NCBI GenBank assembly: GCA_016748015.1
Contig: JAAOMT010000597.1
Span: forward strand, 262,351-326,350
DNA from: Geosiphon pyriformis
Taxonomy: Eukaryota; Glomeromycota; Glomeromycetes; Archaeosporales; Geosiphonaceae
DNA length: 64,000 nt
Direction of reading: 5' to 3'
The position numbers and the translations under genes are program-made. The notes under the pieces are model-generated. The model saw nothing but the letters and a program-made list of their open reading frames with translations. It was not told the origin of the DNA and made no database searches. Shown here piece after piece: positions 10,756 to 22,415 of the stretch. Position 1 is the stretch's first letter; each line of letters opens with the position of its first letter.

Positions 10756-11410
10756 TGTTACAGGTTGGAGTAACAAGCTAACGGATAGCAAGGGAGAACA
10801 GGATTGTAAGGTGATGGAAATAATCAAAGGAGAATTCAACTTTAAAGAGCGAATTGAATGAGTATGGATTCAATGTGCAAGATCAGTCTCATAAAATATC
10901 TCAGTTGCTATTCTTTTTAAAGGTAACTGGGGAATCTGAAGATAGAGGGATAGTCCGTACTGTCAACAATTAATTACCACTGGTATAATTCTATGCCTTA
11001 CATTGGTGCTCTTAGAATTCAATATCAGGTATCAACTTGTGCTTTTCAGTCATGTTTATTCAAATAATCTTTAAATGCTACAATTATATATGTCAGGAAA
11101 AGGCCAACAAGTAATCTTTTATTCTAAGATGTTCGGATACTTGAAGGTAGAAAAAAGGAAATTAGTGATAAAAGAGTGATTAAGATGAAAGTTGTTATTT
11201 TTATTTATTTGATTCTTGTCTGAGAGATGATTTTCTACAGCTAAGAGACTTATTGCTTATATAGCTATTGAAAGTGGTCAACAATCAGGTCAACAGTCAG
11301 GTCATTAATCAGGTCAATAATCACTATCTAAAAATAGAGTGGCTAATTATATGACATCAGTGGCTAATATATATAATAACTAATAAAAATTATGGGTTTC
11401 AACCATAATA
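10756..11410 (-). repeat. Element A 5' LTR
   Basis: 655 bp, starting TGTTACAGGTTGG and ending CAACCATAATA (decayed CTGTAACA). It is followed by the target duplication atat. It contains 4 units of the 12-bp array (11276-11323). Confidence 0.92.
11276..11323. repeat. 12-bp tandem array (4 units) in LTR
   Basis: Four units from GGTCAACAATCA to GGTCAATAATCA. It is two units (24 bp) shorter than the copy in A's other LTR, which equals the length difference between the two LTRs. Confidence 0.9.
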
Positions 11411-12490
11411 ATATTACTATTACCAATTGCCAATTTTGTTAAATGTAAATAATTCTTGGTCTTAAATTTCTGGATATTTAAGCTGAATTTTGTAGTGGTG
11501 TTTGAATTGTGATCAGTTGATAAATTATTGATGACTGCTAAGATTGATAAATAACTGGTGCTGGAGTTTAATATATTGGTAATACATATATCTGCTGCTA
11601 CATCATCAGTAGATAATTTGGTTAATAAAGTTTTTAATTTGGATAATAATTTGGAGTTTGAAACTGGTGATCAGGGTTTCAATATTGATTTCTTGATTAT
11701 TGGTTATTTAATCTTAATCAGCAGTCTATTTTTAAATGTTCTTATTTATTATAGTAATAGTAGACATATGTCTTTTGCTGCCATTGTTGATTTGATAAGA
11801 ATGGACACAACTGATTTTGGAATCAATTAGAGCTTTTTTAATTATTGCACTATTGTGGAGGTTGATAAATAGTCTGATTGTTAACTAAGTATCCTTTCAA
11901 TTTTTGATTAATTGAGTTGCTGAATTGTTTTAACTTTAAATCCAAGTCAAATAATTTGTTTATCACTAAATTTACAGCTTGGGTGTGATTGGCTTTTAGT
12001 TTAACTAATTTAAAGTTTCTGACATGAATAACTGTGGCTTGAAAGTTGGCTGAATATAATAAACATATATGTTGTAGAATATTACTGCATAATCTACAAA
12101 TAAACTGATTCAAAATTTGTGCTACTGTGAAATAATCAGTATTAATAATTTGAATTTAATACAGATTATAATGGAAGCATTTTAAGTATGTAATAACAGC
12201 TTTAGTCTCTTTTTGTTTAATAGTGATAAAAATATTTGTCAATCAATTAATGCTGTCATTATTACTAAAATATCTTAAAAATTCAATCTTAAAATTATTG
12301 AAAGTTTGAAATTTCTGTGTTAAGCTTTGATATTATGAATTAGTAATATCTTGCAAAAAATATAAGATTGTCTGAAAAGCTCTAATGTCATCTTAATTAT
12401 TAGCCGTAATTGCTTTGGTAATGTCATTTAGCCAAGCTTGGGCATCATTCTCTTTATCAGTAAACTTTTTTAATTTGGCAATTGGTGTAT
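11411..12490 (-). pseudogene. Element H gag remnant (capsid and nucleocapsid)
   Basis: Continuation of H to the right of element A. Reading the minus strand gives the family 1 capsid end (NQFICRLCSNILQHICLLYSANFQATVIHVRNFKL in blocks, 11850-12113), then INQKLKGYLVNNQTIYQPPQ, a decayed nucleocapsid, and the Tyr/Gln-rich linker leading to protease. The upstream capsid (12120-12480) is visible as stop-broken matches to 27400-27690. Solo LTR G interrupts it at 12490, and the N-terminal half of gag reappears at 58114. Confidence 0.8.
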
Positions 12491-13170
12491 TGTTACTCAT
12501 AAAATATAGGAATTATATATTAATACATAAATTAGCCAATCAGAATAGACATAATAAAAGTGAAATTCCAGAATTCCTCTCAGAAGAATTGCAGAATTCC
12601 AAAATTACAGGATTCTTATAGAAGGAATTCCAGGATTTCTGAATTCCAGGATTTCTCTCGAGAAATTATAGAATTCCAAAAATTTCAGAATTCTTGGCTA
12701 AGAGAATTAAGAAATTCAAAGAATTTTGTACAATGAAATTTATGTATATATAATAGTAGTATTAGAAACAGAAAAGACAGAATTCTTAGTTTAAAATCTT
12801 CAAGTCCAATTTTCAATTCATTCTTTTATATAATAGTATTCTATAACTTGAAGTGAAAACATCAAATATCAATAAAAATATTTATTAAAAATCACAATTC
12901 ATTTTTCCATTATTAACAATTTATGTTGATAATTGCTGATACTTAACTACATTGAACCAATAGCTCTTGATCATGACTATTAATGAAATACTAACTCTTT
13001 CTTGTCTGAACTTATCTCTTTATTTTTTTTTCATTATTTTTATTATTATTATTATTTTTTTTATTATTATTATTTTGTTATTGATTTACTAATTGATTAA
13101 AAAATTAACACATGGAATACTGACATCAGAATATAGCATTGATAAAAGATCCAAGAATAAAGATAGACAC
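12491..13170 (+). mobile_element. Solo LTR G, left part (interrupted by element C)
   Basis: Family 1 LTR in the opposite orientation to most others: it starts TGTTACTCATAAAATATAGG and would end CTGTAATA at 58113. It carries the GAATTCC-type U3 module (12565-12700) and the TATA segment TATATATAATAG. It is cut at 13170 by C, whose 4-bp duplication acac lies at 13167-13170 and 57817-57820. The full LTR is about 973 bp. It is flanked by gtgtat on both sides (12485-12490 and 58114-58119), a 6-bp match rather than the usual 4. Confidence 0.88.
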
Positions 13171-13970
13171 TGTTATAAGTGATTATTTAGGATCTTAAAA
13201 CAAATAACAAATCTGTAACTTGGTGCTCAATAGCTAAATATGGTTAGTGATATCTGAAAGTTTTGGTGAAGTTTTTTGTATAATAGACAGAAATTCAAAA
13301 GTTGTTTTATCCATTGCTTTTTGGAATTGCAATTCCATCAAATTTTTTTTTCAGTGTGATGGCCAGTAATTTTTTTGGTAAGCTATCCTTAATTTTTGAG
13401 TGTTTTACTCTTATTCCTGGATTTTTTACCAGTTACTTTGATGTTGATAACTCTGCGCATTTAATCTTTAATCAATTAGTAAATAATAACAAAAATAAAA
13501 TAAAAAAAGAAAAGAAAAGAAATAAAGAAATAAGCCAAAACAAAAAAAAGTTAGTATCTGTCAATAACCATAATCAAGAGTCATTGTTCCAGTGTAATCA
13601 AGTATAGAATGCTATTAATATGAAGTGTTAATAATAAAAAAAGTAATTTAGATAGTGATTAATATTGATAATTTTAACTAAAAAGTTTTAATGAAGAAGT
13701 TTTAGTATTGATTCTACTTAAAAATTTTGTCTTTTCTACTTCTAACATTCTTATTATATATACATAATTTGGGTTTTATAAGATCACTTACATTGCTGAG
13801 CAATGTGTCATAATTTTTTAATATTGCTTTATATTGCTGAACAATATGCTGTAATTTCTAATAATGCTCTACATTGTTAAGCAATATGCTCACATGTTAA
13901 CTACTATTTTTCTATTGGTTTATCTGTTTTTTCTACTATTTTCTTGTATGCTTTTTTTTTATGAGTAATA
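13171..13970 (-). repeat. Element C 3' LTR
   Basis: 800 bp, from TGTTATAAGTGATTATTTAGG to ATGAGTAATA. It contains CTGTAACTTGGTGCT (13216-13230), the AATAAA-containing AT tract, a TATATATAC box and the AGCAATGT-type U3 module (13795-13900). Confidence 0.9.
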
Positions 13971-15309
13971 TTATCTCTTTCTTTTAATATTAAGCTCTAT
14001 TGAAATCTTTATTTTAAATTAGTTTTATGACTTTTTTTTCTAATATTGTTTGTTCAACTCTGCTTTTTATCTCTTTGATTTGTGAGTTGTTTATTCTCCT
14101 CTACTGATTAATGGTTATTGTTTCCATGTTAGAATGTAATAATATTTTTGGGTAGTTTTGAAATATTATGTGTAATCAATAGATTGTTCTAATATGTAGT
14201 GTCAAATTTGTTTTTTTTTCAATAATGTCTTCAATATTCTGTATTATCTTCTGATTGAATATTTTTTTGGCTTTATCACAATATAACTTCTGAATATTCA
14301 ATTTTTGTCTTAACTAATAATAGCAGTATGGTATTAGAAGTTGTTTTATCTACTGTTTCTAATTTTTTTTTTGAAAGTTCTTTTGTTAAAACCATAATGA
14401 GTATTTTTCTAAAAGTGTTTTTTACTTTTTCTACTATCTTATTTGACCAGTTTTTTGTTTGGTTTTGGGGTCACTGATATGGTGTATTTTTTGTTTTTTT
14501 TTCTTATTTGGTGTTTTAATAACAGATTGTTTGGTAGTTGATAACAATTTCTATGTTTACTTGTTGTTGATTTAAGACCTGAAATAATTGTTAAGCTAAG
14601 ATGTAGATATAATCTGGTATTTCCATTTTCTTTGTTGTTTTTGTCATATATACTATGTTTTTATATACTTTTTTGGTTGATCAACTTGATGTGTTTGAAT
14701 CAATGATTATAATTGGTTCTAGATCTTGTGAAATCTTATCTGGTTGAATTAGTATTTGTTGTACTTCCAATTGTAAAATATTATTGGTGAATGATAACAT
14801 TGTATTGTAATATGGTTTTAATTGATTTCTATGTGCTGTTTTAGCTAAAATTTTGTTGTTTCATCTTAGTTTATAAGTTCTATTTCCTAGAATTTCTTTA
14901 ATGTGAAATGGTTCATCCTATTTGGGGTCAAATTTTCTATGCCATTGTTTTTCTGCTTTAGTATGATACAAAAGTACTTTGTCTCCAGTCCTAAATTTAA
15001 CTGGCTTATCTGGTAATTAGTTATCATGTGGTTTTTTTTGTTTTTTTTTTAACCTTTAAATGTTATCAGCTACTTTTTGTCTTTTGTTTTTTAATGTTTC
15101 TATTAAGTTATATGTTCTTTTTAACAATGTTCTTTGGAAGTTGGGTTCTGTTATTGGTTTAGTTGAATATGTGTTGACTTTTTATCTCAACTGGTAAAGT
15201 TACTGTTCTACTATAAACAAGTTCAAATGGTGTTGCTTGTGTAATATCTTGTTTAATTGTCTGATAAGTAAATAATACTGATGGTATAAACAAATCTTAT
15301 TCATTCTAA
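13971..15309 (-). pseudogene. Element C integrase C-terminus and tail
   Basis: The minus strand begins with the end of integrase (LVYSRTVTLPVEI..., about 15180-15290), then a tRNA-like run of matches to 20350-21600 of B and 40727-41990 of E. The tail ends DFNRA-stop-Y just before the PPT at about 13975-13990. Stops occur every few dozen codons. The tail of roughly 390 residues is a family 1 trait; function unknown. Confidence 0.78.
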
Positions 15310-16118
15310 TGTTACTTATAAAATATAGGAATTAAATATTAGTACATAAATTAGCCAATCAGAATAGACATAATAAAAGTAAAATTCCAGAATTCTTTTT
15401 AGAGAAATTGCAGAATTGCAGAATTACAGAATTCTCATATGAGAAATTACAGAATTCTTGGAATTCTAGGATTTCTGGCTAGAGAATTGAGGAATTTAAA
15501 GAATCTTGTATAATATAAATTATATATATATAGTGAGAGTGTTAAAAACAGAAAAAGCAATTCCTAGAAAACTCAATAGAGTTTTATTAATTTAAAACAA
15601 TTTCTTTTTTTTTCTATTTATTGACTCTTATTTCAAGAATAATTGCTATCAACCAAAATAGAATTATATAAATAAAATATCTTTTCAATTCTTTGAATCC
15701 ATGTTATTATCCACTATTTAACCTGTTAACACAATAGCTCTTGATCATGACTATTGACAGGATACTTATTTTTTATTTTTTATTTTATTTTTCTTTATTT
15801 CTTTATTTTTTTTTCTTTTATTTTTGTTTGTTAATTTACTAATTAATTAAAAGATTAACATGCAGAGTTATTAATGTCAAAGAGACTGGTAAAAGACTCA
15901 TGAAACAAGAGTAGAACACTCATAATTAAGAATAGCTTACCAGAAAGATTACTGATCATCACACTGAAAAAGAAATTTGATGGAATTGTGATTCCGGGAA
16001 GCTATAGATAAAACAACATTTAAATCTCTGTCTATTATACAAAAAACTCAATCAAACCTTCAGATACAAACAACTTTCAAAAATTACTCAACAAATTACT
16101 TAAAAATTATCTGTAACA
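15310..16118 (+). mobile_element. Solo LTR J, reverse orientation, in integrase of C
   Basis: 809 bp from TGTTACTTATAAAATATAGG to ATCTGTAACA, GAATTCC-type U3 (15385-15500). It interrupts the integrase frame of C. Target flanks are ctaa (15306-15309) and ctgg (16119-16122). The right copy matches the family sequence, so the left copy has had two G-to-A changes. No internal sequence, hence a solo LTR. Confidence 0.88.
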
Positions 16119-16830
16119 CTGGTTTTCTTGACTGATTTTGGCAATTGCTTCACACAATGTTTTGTTGAACCTTTCAACTAAACCATTTGTTTGTAAATAA
16201 TATAGTGATGATAATGGTCTTTTGATTCTAAATCTTTGGCTTAATTTTGCTAATGTTCTGTTTACAAAATGCATTCTTTGATTTGATAACAATTTTTTTG
16301 AACATTTATGTCAACAAATCAGATCTTGATGAATGAATTTGGCTATGAATTCTGCATTCACTCTTTGAATCACTTTTGTCTCTGGCCATTTGATGAAATA
16401 ATCCATGATTACTACTATATAACAATTTCTTCTGCTAGTTATAGTTAATGGTCTGACTAAGTTAATATCAATTCTATCAAATAATTGTCCCACTTTAATT
16501 GGTCTTAGTGGCTTATTGAGTCTTGTTTCTTCTCTTTTCTAACAAGCATTACAATTTTGAACATATTAAATAATGTCTGAATATATTAATGGCCAATAAT
16601 ATTTTTTTTTGGTTCTTTCCATAGTTGCTTCTTTATGAAAATATCCTGCTGTTAGATCTGAATGCATGTTGTATAGTATTGTTTTCTTCTCTGGTTCTGT
16701 GATTACTCTGAATGATTGATTTAAATCTTTTCTGTTTTTCTAATATAATATATTTTTGTAAATAATAAAATATTTGGATTGTTGTTTTATGTTGTTTTGT
16801 TTTTTTTGAGATAATTTTTTCTTGAACTAC
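16119..16830 (-). pseudogene. Integrase of element C
   Basis: Matches the family 1 integrase core. RIDINLVRPLTITSRRNCYIV and WPETKVIQRVNAEFIAKF (16311-16493) cover the first catalytic Asp (now within DIN). LLSNQRMHFVNRTL has Asn for the second catalytic Asp, and NGLVERFNKTL keeps the Glu (16107-16292). The zinc-binding part, with one Cys of CNAC still readable near 16540-16560, is stop-broken. The frame is cut by solo LTR J. Confidence 0.82.
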
Positions 16831-16979
16831 TGGGTATTAATATAATGTTAAAGTTGTTGATATTTTTGTGTGTTCATTTTTTGTTATATTTTTAAGTTAG
16901 AATGTTTCTAGATTTGTTTTATTTGTAACAAACTGTTGGCATTTCTGTTTTTTTTTTTTTATAATATATTGTATATTTG

Positions 16980-18190
16980 AATAGTGAAAGTTTTATTTTT
17001 CATCTGACATGGCAGTTGTCTCCAAATTTTTGCTTCTGAATTGATGTCAATTTTTTGTGATCAGTGTATATGTCAAATTTCTGGCTTAAGTATTTCTTTT
17101 ATTTTATGACTGTTTAATAGATAGCTAAGTGTTTTAGTGTTGGTGTTTCATAGTTTTTTTCTGCTAGACTTAAACTTCAGCTGGCATATATGACTGGATG
17201 TTTTTATTCATCTGGTCTTTTCTGAGATAGTACTGCTCCCAATGCTTAACCAGATGTATTAGTAGTAATAATGAATGGCTTGTTGTGATTTGAATAAATC
17301 AATACTGGTGCTTGAATGAGCTTTCTTCTTAAAATATCGAAAGTTTTTTGTTGTTTTTCAGTCCATTCATATTTTATATTCTTGGCTTGAAGCTAGTAAA
17401 GTGGTTAAGCCAGTTTGGAGAAGTTTTAGATAAAGTGGCAGTAATATTTAGCAAATTCCAAAAATGCTCTTAATTCTGTGAGATTGGTTAATACTGAAAA
17501 GTTTTTGATAATTTCAATTTTGTCTGAATCTGTCTTGATTCTATTTTTGCTCACAATATGTCCTAAGAATTTTAGTTCTGTTTTGCCAAAGAAATACTTG
17601 TTTGTATTTAATTTTAATTCAGCTTGTTTTAGCCTTTCAAACACTTACTGTAGATGATGGAGATGATCATCAAATGTTTTTGAGAATACATTGGTATTGT
17701 CCAAATAAAAAACTACTGATTTTTATAGCAGTTCAGTATAAACAATTTTTATCAGTCATTGAAATGTAGTTAGAGCATTGATTAACCCAAATGACATAAT
17801 TTTAAATTCAAATTTTTTTTCTCTTGTGGTGAATGCAGTTTTTTTTTTGTTTTTTGGTTTCATAGCTACTTGTTAGTAATCATTATTCAAATCCAAAGTA
17901 AAAAACCATTTCTTCTCTTCAAAAGCATCGAATAATTCTTGGATTTGTGACATTAAATAACTGTTTTTATGAATAACACTATTGAGTTTTTTGTAATCCA
18001 TACAAAAGTGGATTTTTCTATTTTTTTTATATATTAGTACTACTGGTAATAACCATGGGTTCATTGATGATTGAATTAATTTGCTGTTTAACATCCAGTT
18101 GATTTCTTGTTAAATGATTTCATGGCTTGTTGGTAATACTCTGTATGCTTTTTGTTTTATTGGCATCATATTTCCAGTTTTGATCTAATG
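16980..18190 (-). pseudogene. Reverse transcriptase and RNase H of element C
   Basis: The RT fingers read IHFCMDYKKLNSVIHKNSY and WFFTLDLNNDY (17873-18094). The active-site box is FYLDN (about 17695-17710), with Asn for the second Asp. The thumb part LKLNTNKYFFGKTELKFLGH is open at 17426-17644. RNase H (16980-17420) is recognisable only by scattered matches to 22560-22930. The frame is broken by many stops. Confidence 0.83.
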
Positions 18191-19351
18191 CTGGATGATG
18201 TCAGTTCTGCCAAATTTATTTTCACTGGCAAAAATATCAGTGAAATTATTAAGTAGCATCTTGAGCTGTATTTGTTGAAGTAAATCTAAGTTTTCTAAGT
18301 TCATTTGTTTCAATTGTTCTGGTTGAAGCAAATAACATTTTTTTTGTCCATATATTGTTTGTAATTTGATATTTACATATCTACACAGTTGTAGAAAATT
18401 TGGAATGGTGCTTAATGGTTGGTCCTAAACTTCAGTGCTTAAATATCTGATGGTAATTCCACTTGGTATTTTGATGGTGTCTTTAGTTGTATTGTGAATG
18501 GAAATTTTGATGTGTTTGGGGCTTTTGGCTGGTATATAAAGATTGGTGAGTTTAATCTTTCCTGATTTGCAAATTGTAGTTTTTACTTCAAAAATTTGAG
18601 TCTAATCTTTCACTTTTTTTTCTATGATTAATATGTACTGGTTATATAGTAGAATAAAAATTGATTGATGGGTGGAGATAATTTCTCTCTTGTCAATAGC
18701 TTTTTCCTTTGCCATATTAACTGGTATATCTATTCTATTCATAGATCTAAATTTATTTATTCCTCTTGCTATTATTTCTAACTCTTTTTTTTTTCTCACT
18801 AATACTAACTGAGCTATTTTAACTAGAAGCAGGAATATTGTTTGTGCTATCTTTTTGTTTGGCTCAATGATGTAAGTTTTTTTAGAATCATTTTGTAGCA
18901 TTGTAATGATATTTTTTACATATTTTGCATTAATTATTCCTCCTTTTATATTAATTCCTTTTTTTGCTAAACTACTTTTAGATGCTAGTTGAATTATTGT
19001 TGTTGCTGAGATTTTTAGTACTACTTTTAGATCAATGTAGATGTATGAATATGATTCCAATTTAATGACATCTTTTTTTGGATATCTTAGATCAAATCTG
19101 GCATCAGTATTATGTACATGTTCTAATATAATATCTTCATTATTATTACTAAACTATTTGAGTTTTTGCTTTTTTAAAAGATTAAAGAGTGCAATATATT
19201 GTTCTGAGTTTGAATTGGAGTTTGAATCTTTGTTGTTATTATTGTCAATTTAAACAGAACTAGAACCATTATTATTATTGTTATTGTCAAAATTTGAATC
19301 AGAATTGAATTTTAATTTTGATTCTGCTGCACACTTGTCAATTGATCCGTT
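18191..19351 (-). pseudogene. dUTPase and RT linker of element C
   Basis: Open from 19060 to 18602. It reads dUTPase motif II as ASKSSLAKKGI, III as GGIINAKYVKNI, IV as VKIAQLVLV (intact Gln), and V as IARGINKFRSMNR (Gly changes). Motif I, ARFDLRY, lies just upstream at about 19080-19105. The stop after QKLK is a TAG (19154-19156) in the same frame, as in B and E. Downstream is the linker TNLYIPAKSPKHIKI and the start of RT. Element B is inserted in the acidic linker at 19351 (duplication ccgt/ccat). Confidence 0.83.
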
Positions 19352-20335
19352 GTTATAAGTGGTGTCTTTGGGGTTCTAAGTAAATAATAAACCTGTAACT
19401 TGGTGCTCAAAGCAATTAGTGCAGATGATAATCTGAAGGTATTTTATCTGAAGGTTTTCCAATCGAGTTCTTTGTATAATGAACAGAGATTTAATAGTAA
19501 CAGTTTATTAGTAGTTTTCTGAAACCGTAGTTTTGTCAATTGCTTGTTCAGTTTGATGATTGATAATTCTCCTAGTATGATATTCTCTGTAAGTGTATAC
19601 CAGTGCTGTTTCCTGACATCAGTTCCTCTGTAAGTCCTCTAAGAGTAAGTATTGTTTAAGTAAGTTTTATTCTTTCATAAGTTCTCCAAGAGTAAATATT
19701 GTTTAAGTAAGTTTTATTCCTCTGTAAGTTCTCTAAGAGTAAGTATTGTTTAAGTAAGTTTTATTCCTTCATAAGTTCTCTAAGAGTAAGTATTGTTTAA
19801 GTAAGTCTTATTCCTCCATAAGTCTTCTAAGAGTAAATCCTTTAATCAAGTTAGTAGACAACACCGAAAATAAAGAAAAGATAAAAGAGAAAAATAAGAA
19901 ATAAGCCAAAGCAATTTGCAAGTTAGCATTCCGTTAATAGCCGTGATCAAGAGCTATTGTTCCAGTATAGTTAAGTATCAGTTATTATCAACATGAAGTG
20001 TTAATAGTGAAGAATGAATTTAATATAGTGAATAATTATTTATTTAAGGATTGTGGTAACTAAGCTAAGGATTCTTGGTATCAATTCTGTCTTTTCTGCT
20101 TCTAATGCTACTGCTATATATACATATTTGAGATTCCTTAATTTTTTAATTCCTTGTGACAGGAATTCTGAGATTCCTAGAATCTTGCAATTTCTGATGA
20201 GAGGAATCCTGGAATTCTGGAATCTTGCAATTCCTCTGAAAGAAATCCTAGAATTCCACATTTACTATGTTTACTTCTGATTGGCTAATCTCTACTTGCT
20301 AATAATAATATACTTCCTTTATTCTATGAGTAATA
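19352..20335 (-). repeat. Element B 3' LTR
   Basis: From TGTTATAAGTGGTGTC to CTATGAGTAATA. Contains CTGTAACTTGGTGCTC, the 47-bp tandem array (19625-19845), stem-loops near 19928-19955 and 19985-20010, a TATATATAC box (about 20119) and the GAATTCC-type U3 module (20140-20265). Differences from the right LTR include several CG to CA or TG changes. Confidence 0.92.
19625..19845. repeat. 47-bp tandem repeat in LTR of element B
   Basis: Four full 47-bp units (start 19625, 19672, 19719, 19766) and a partial fifth. Each has the core AGAGTAAGTATTGTTTAAGT. The partner LTR has the same number (29063-29283). Other family 1 LTRs carry a different, non-repeated sequence here, so the array is private to B's lineage. 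Confidence 0.92.
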
Positions 20336-20350
20336 TTATTCTCTCCTTTT
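20336..20350 (-). other. Polypurine tract of element B
   Basis: Sense AAAAGGAGAGAATAA directly before the 3' LTR, overlapping the stop of the tail frame (20349-20351). E has AAAAAGGAGAAGATAA in the same place (40713-40728). Confidence 0.75.
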
Positions 20351-21173
20351 AATATTGAGCTTTGTCGAAATCTAATTTTTTTAATTTTCCCTCTTGAATT
20401 ATTTCTTGAACTTCTTTTTCGAGTATTACTTGTGTTATTTGAGTTTGTAGTTCTTCAAATTGGGTGTTGGTCATTTTCCCCAATTGATTACTCATAACTA
20501 TATCTATTGCTGTGTTGAGTAAAATTTCTGGTTGGTTTTAAAATCCCATATATAGCCAGTAAATGGCTCGAGCTTGTGTAGTTAGATTGTTTTTTCCCAC
20601 AAATTGTTCCAGTTGTCTCAGTATTGTTGTGTTAAATAACCATTTTGTTTTGTCGGTGTACAAATTCTGGATATTTACATGTTGTCCCAAGTGAAAATAA
20701 CAATAGTTTTTCGGAAATTGTTGTGTCCACCAAGTCCAAGTTTCTTTAGTAAGTTCTTAGTGTAATCTAACTATTTGTTGTTTTTTCATGGCCAATTTTA
20801 CCTTGGTCATAATTTTGTTAACAACATTTTCGAATTTTCTCTGTACTTTGTGTTGTGGTATCTTTGCAGTACTTTTGTATCGAATGGTTTGTTAATTGAT
20901 TGTAATTTTTATCTCCTGGTGTTAGATTAATTGAAAGATTTGTTGTGCTAATAAATAGATGTTGTCAGTAATTTTTATTTTTCTGCATTTTTCTGTCATG
21001 TCCACCATGCCTTTATATATTTTTTCTGTCAATCAATTGAATGTGTTGTTATCAATGATGATGATTGGTTCCAGATTTTGTGGAATTTCATCTGGTTGGA
21101 TTAGTATTCTCTGTACTCCCAGTTGTGGAATATTACTGGTGGATGATGATGCTATATGGTAGTATGATTTCAG
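20349..21173 (-). pseudogene. Family 1 C-terminal tail of element B, unknown function
   Basis: About 270 residues after the integrase C-terminal domain, ending FDKAQY-stop just before the PPT. Readable blocks: GVQRILIQPDEIPQNLEPII, KNYCYFHLGQHVNIQNLYTD, LTTQARAIYWLYMGF, TQITQVILEKEVQEIIQEGK. It appears helical and amphipathic, with no signal peptide or membrane anchor. Homologues in C (13971), E (40727-41630) and F (53985-54840) show that it belongs to the family. In-frame stops are mostly at former Gln codons. It could be a particle or chromatin-targeting domain, but nothing in it identifies one. Confidence 0.7.
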
Positions 21174-22415
21174 TCAATCTCTATGTGCTGCTTTGGTCAA
21201 GATTTTGTTATTCAATCTTAATTTGTAAGCTCCATTTCCTAGAATTTCTTCTATGTAAAATGGTCTGTCCCATTTGGGGTTAAATTTTCCACTCCATTGT
21301 TTTTCCACTTTGGTATGATATAGTAGTACTTTGTTTCCAATCTTGAATTCAACTGGTTTATCTGGTAGTTGGTTATTATGTCTTTCTTTTTGTTTCTCTT
21401 GTGACTTTTGTATGTTATCAGCTGCTCTCTGTTGTTTGTTTTCTAATGTTTCTATTAAGTCATATGTTCTTTTCAACAATGTGTTTTTGAAATTCACTTC
21501 TGTTATTGGTTTGGTTGGGTATGTGCTGACTTCTATTTCCACTGGTAGTATTGCTATTCTACCATATACTAATTCAAATGGTGTTGCTTGTGTAGTATTT
21601 TGCTTCATTGTTCAATAAGCAAATAGTACTGATGATATCAACAAATCCCAATCGTTCTGGTTTTCTTGGCTGAGCTTAGCTATTGCTTTACACAATGTTC
21701 TGTTGAATCTTTCGACTAATCCGTTGGTTTGTGGATGATATGATGATGATAATGGTCTTTTAATTCCGAATCTTTGGTTCAATTCTGTTAATGTTCTGTT
21801 CACAAAATGAGTTCCTTGGTTTGATAATAATTCTTTTGGACATTCATGTCAACAAATTAAATCCTGATGAACAAATTTGGCAATGGATTCTGCATCTGCT
21901 CTTTGAATTGTTTTCACCTCTGGCCATTTAATAAGATAGTCCATGGCTACTGCTATGTATCTGTTTCCTCTGCTGGTAATTGTTAATGGTTCAACTAAAT
22001 CAATTCCAATACGGTCGAATAGTTGTCTCACTTTGATTGGTTTTAATGATTTACTGGGTTTTGTTCCTCCTCTTTGCTGACAAGCATCACAATTTTGAAT
22101 ATATTGGATAATGTCTGGATACATTGATGGCCAATAGTATTTTTTTTTGGTTCTTTCCATGGTTGCTTCTTTGTGAAAATAACCAGCTGTTGGATTTGAG
22201 TGTATGTTGAATAATATTGTTTCTTTTTCTAGTTCTGTAACTACTCTGATTGGTTGATCTAGATCTCTTCTATTTTTCTGATAAAGTATATTTTGGTGAG
22301 TGATAAAATATTTTGATTGTTGTTTGATACTCTTTCGTTCCATTTGAAATAAATTCTTCTTGAACTGTTGAGTGTTTATATAATGTTGAAGTTGTTGATA
22401 TTTTTGTATGTTCAT
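21174..22415 (-). pseudogene. Integrase of element B
   Basis: The zinc domain has HSNPTAGYFH and CDACQQRG. The core has RIGIDLV (first Asp), LLSNQGTHFVN (Asn for the second Asp) and NGLVERFNRTL (Glu). The C-terminal domain has VEFKIGNKVLLYHTKVEKQW and WDRPFYIEEILGNGAYKLR, a clear GPY/F-type module. Two TGA stops (after QDLIC and after LFAY) sit where other copies have CAR codons. An ancestral CGR arginine codon hit at CpG would give both outcomes. Open parts: 21849-22415, 21612-21803, 21174-21608, all in one frame. Confidence 0.88.

Larger units (their letters stand above)
3749..11410 (-). mobile_element. Element A: near full-length family 2 Ty3/gypsy retrotransposon
   Basis: 7,662 bp with two LTRs of 679 and 655 bp, flanked by the 4-bp duplication atat (3745-3748 and 11411-11414). 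In sense order from the right: PBS, gag with CCHC knuckle, -1 frameshift site, retropepsin, CxxC spacer, RT, RNase H, DD35E integrase, C-terminal tail, PPT, 3' LTR. It sits in the gag region of element H. A hand alignment of the first 112 bp of the two LTRs shows 7 mismatches, all A/G transitions, so it is not recent. Coding capacity is broken by several stops, a 5-bp deletion before RT, and the loss of one catalytic Asp in RT. Confidence 0.93.

Noticed and set aside
19625-19845. CRISPR-like array
   Set aside because: The 47-bp units are contiguous without unique spacers and lie in an LTR; it is a minisatellite.
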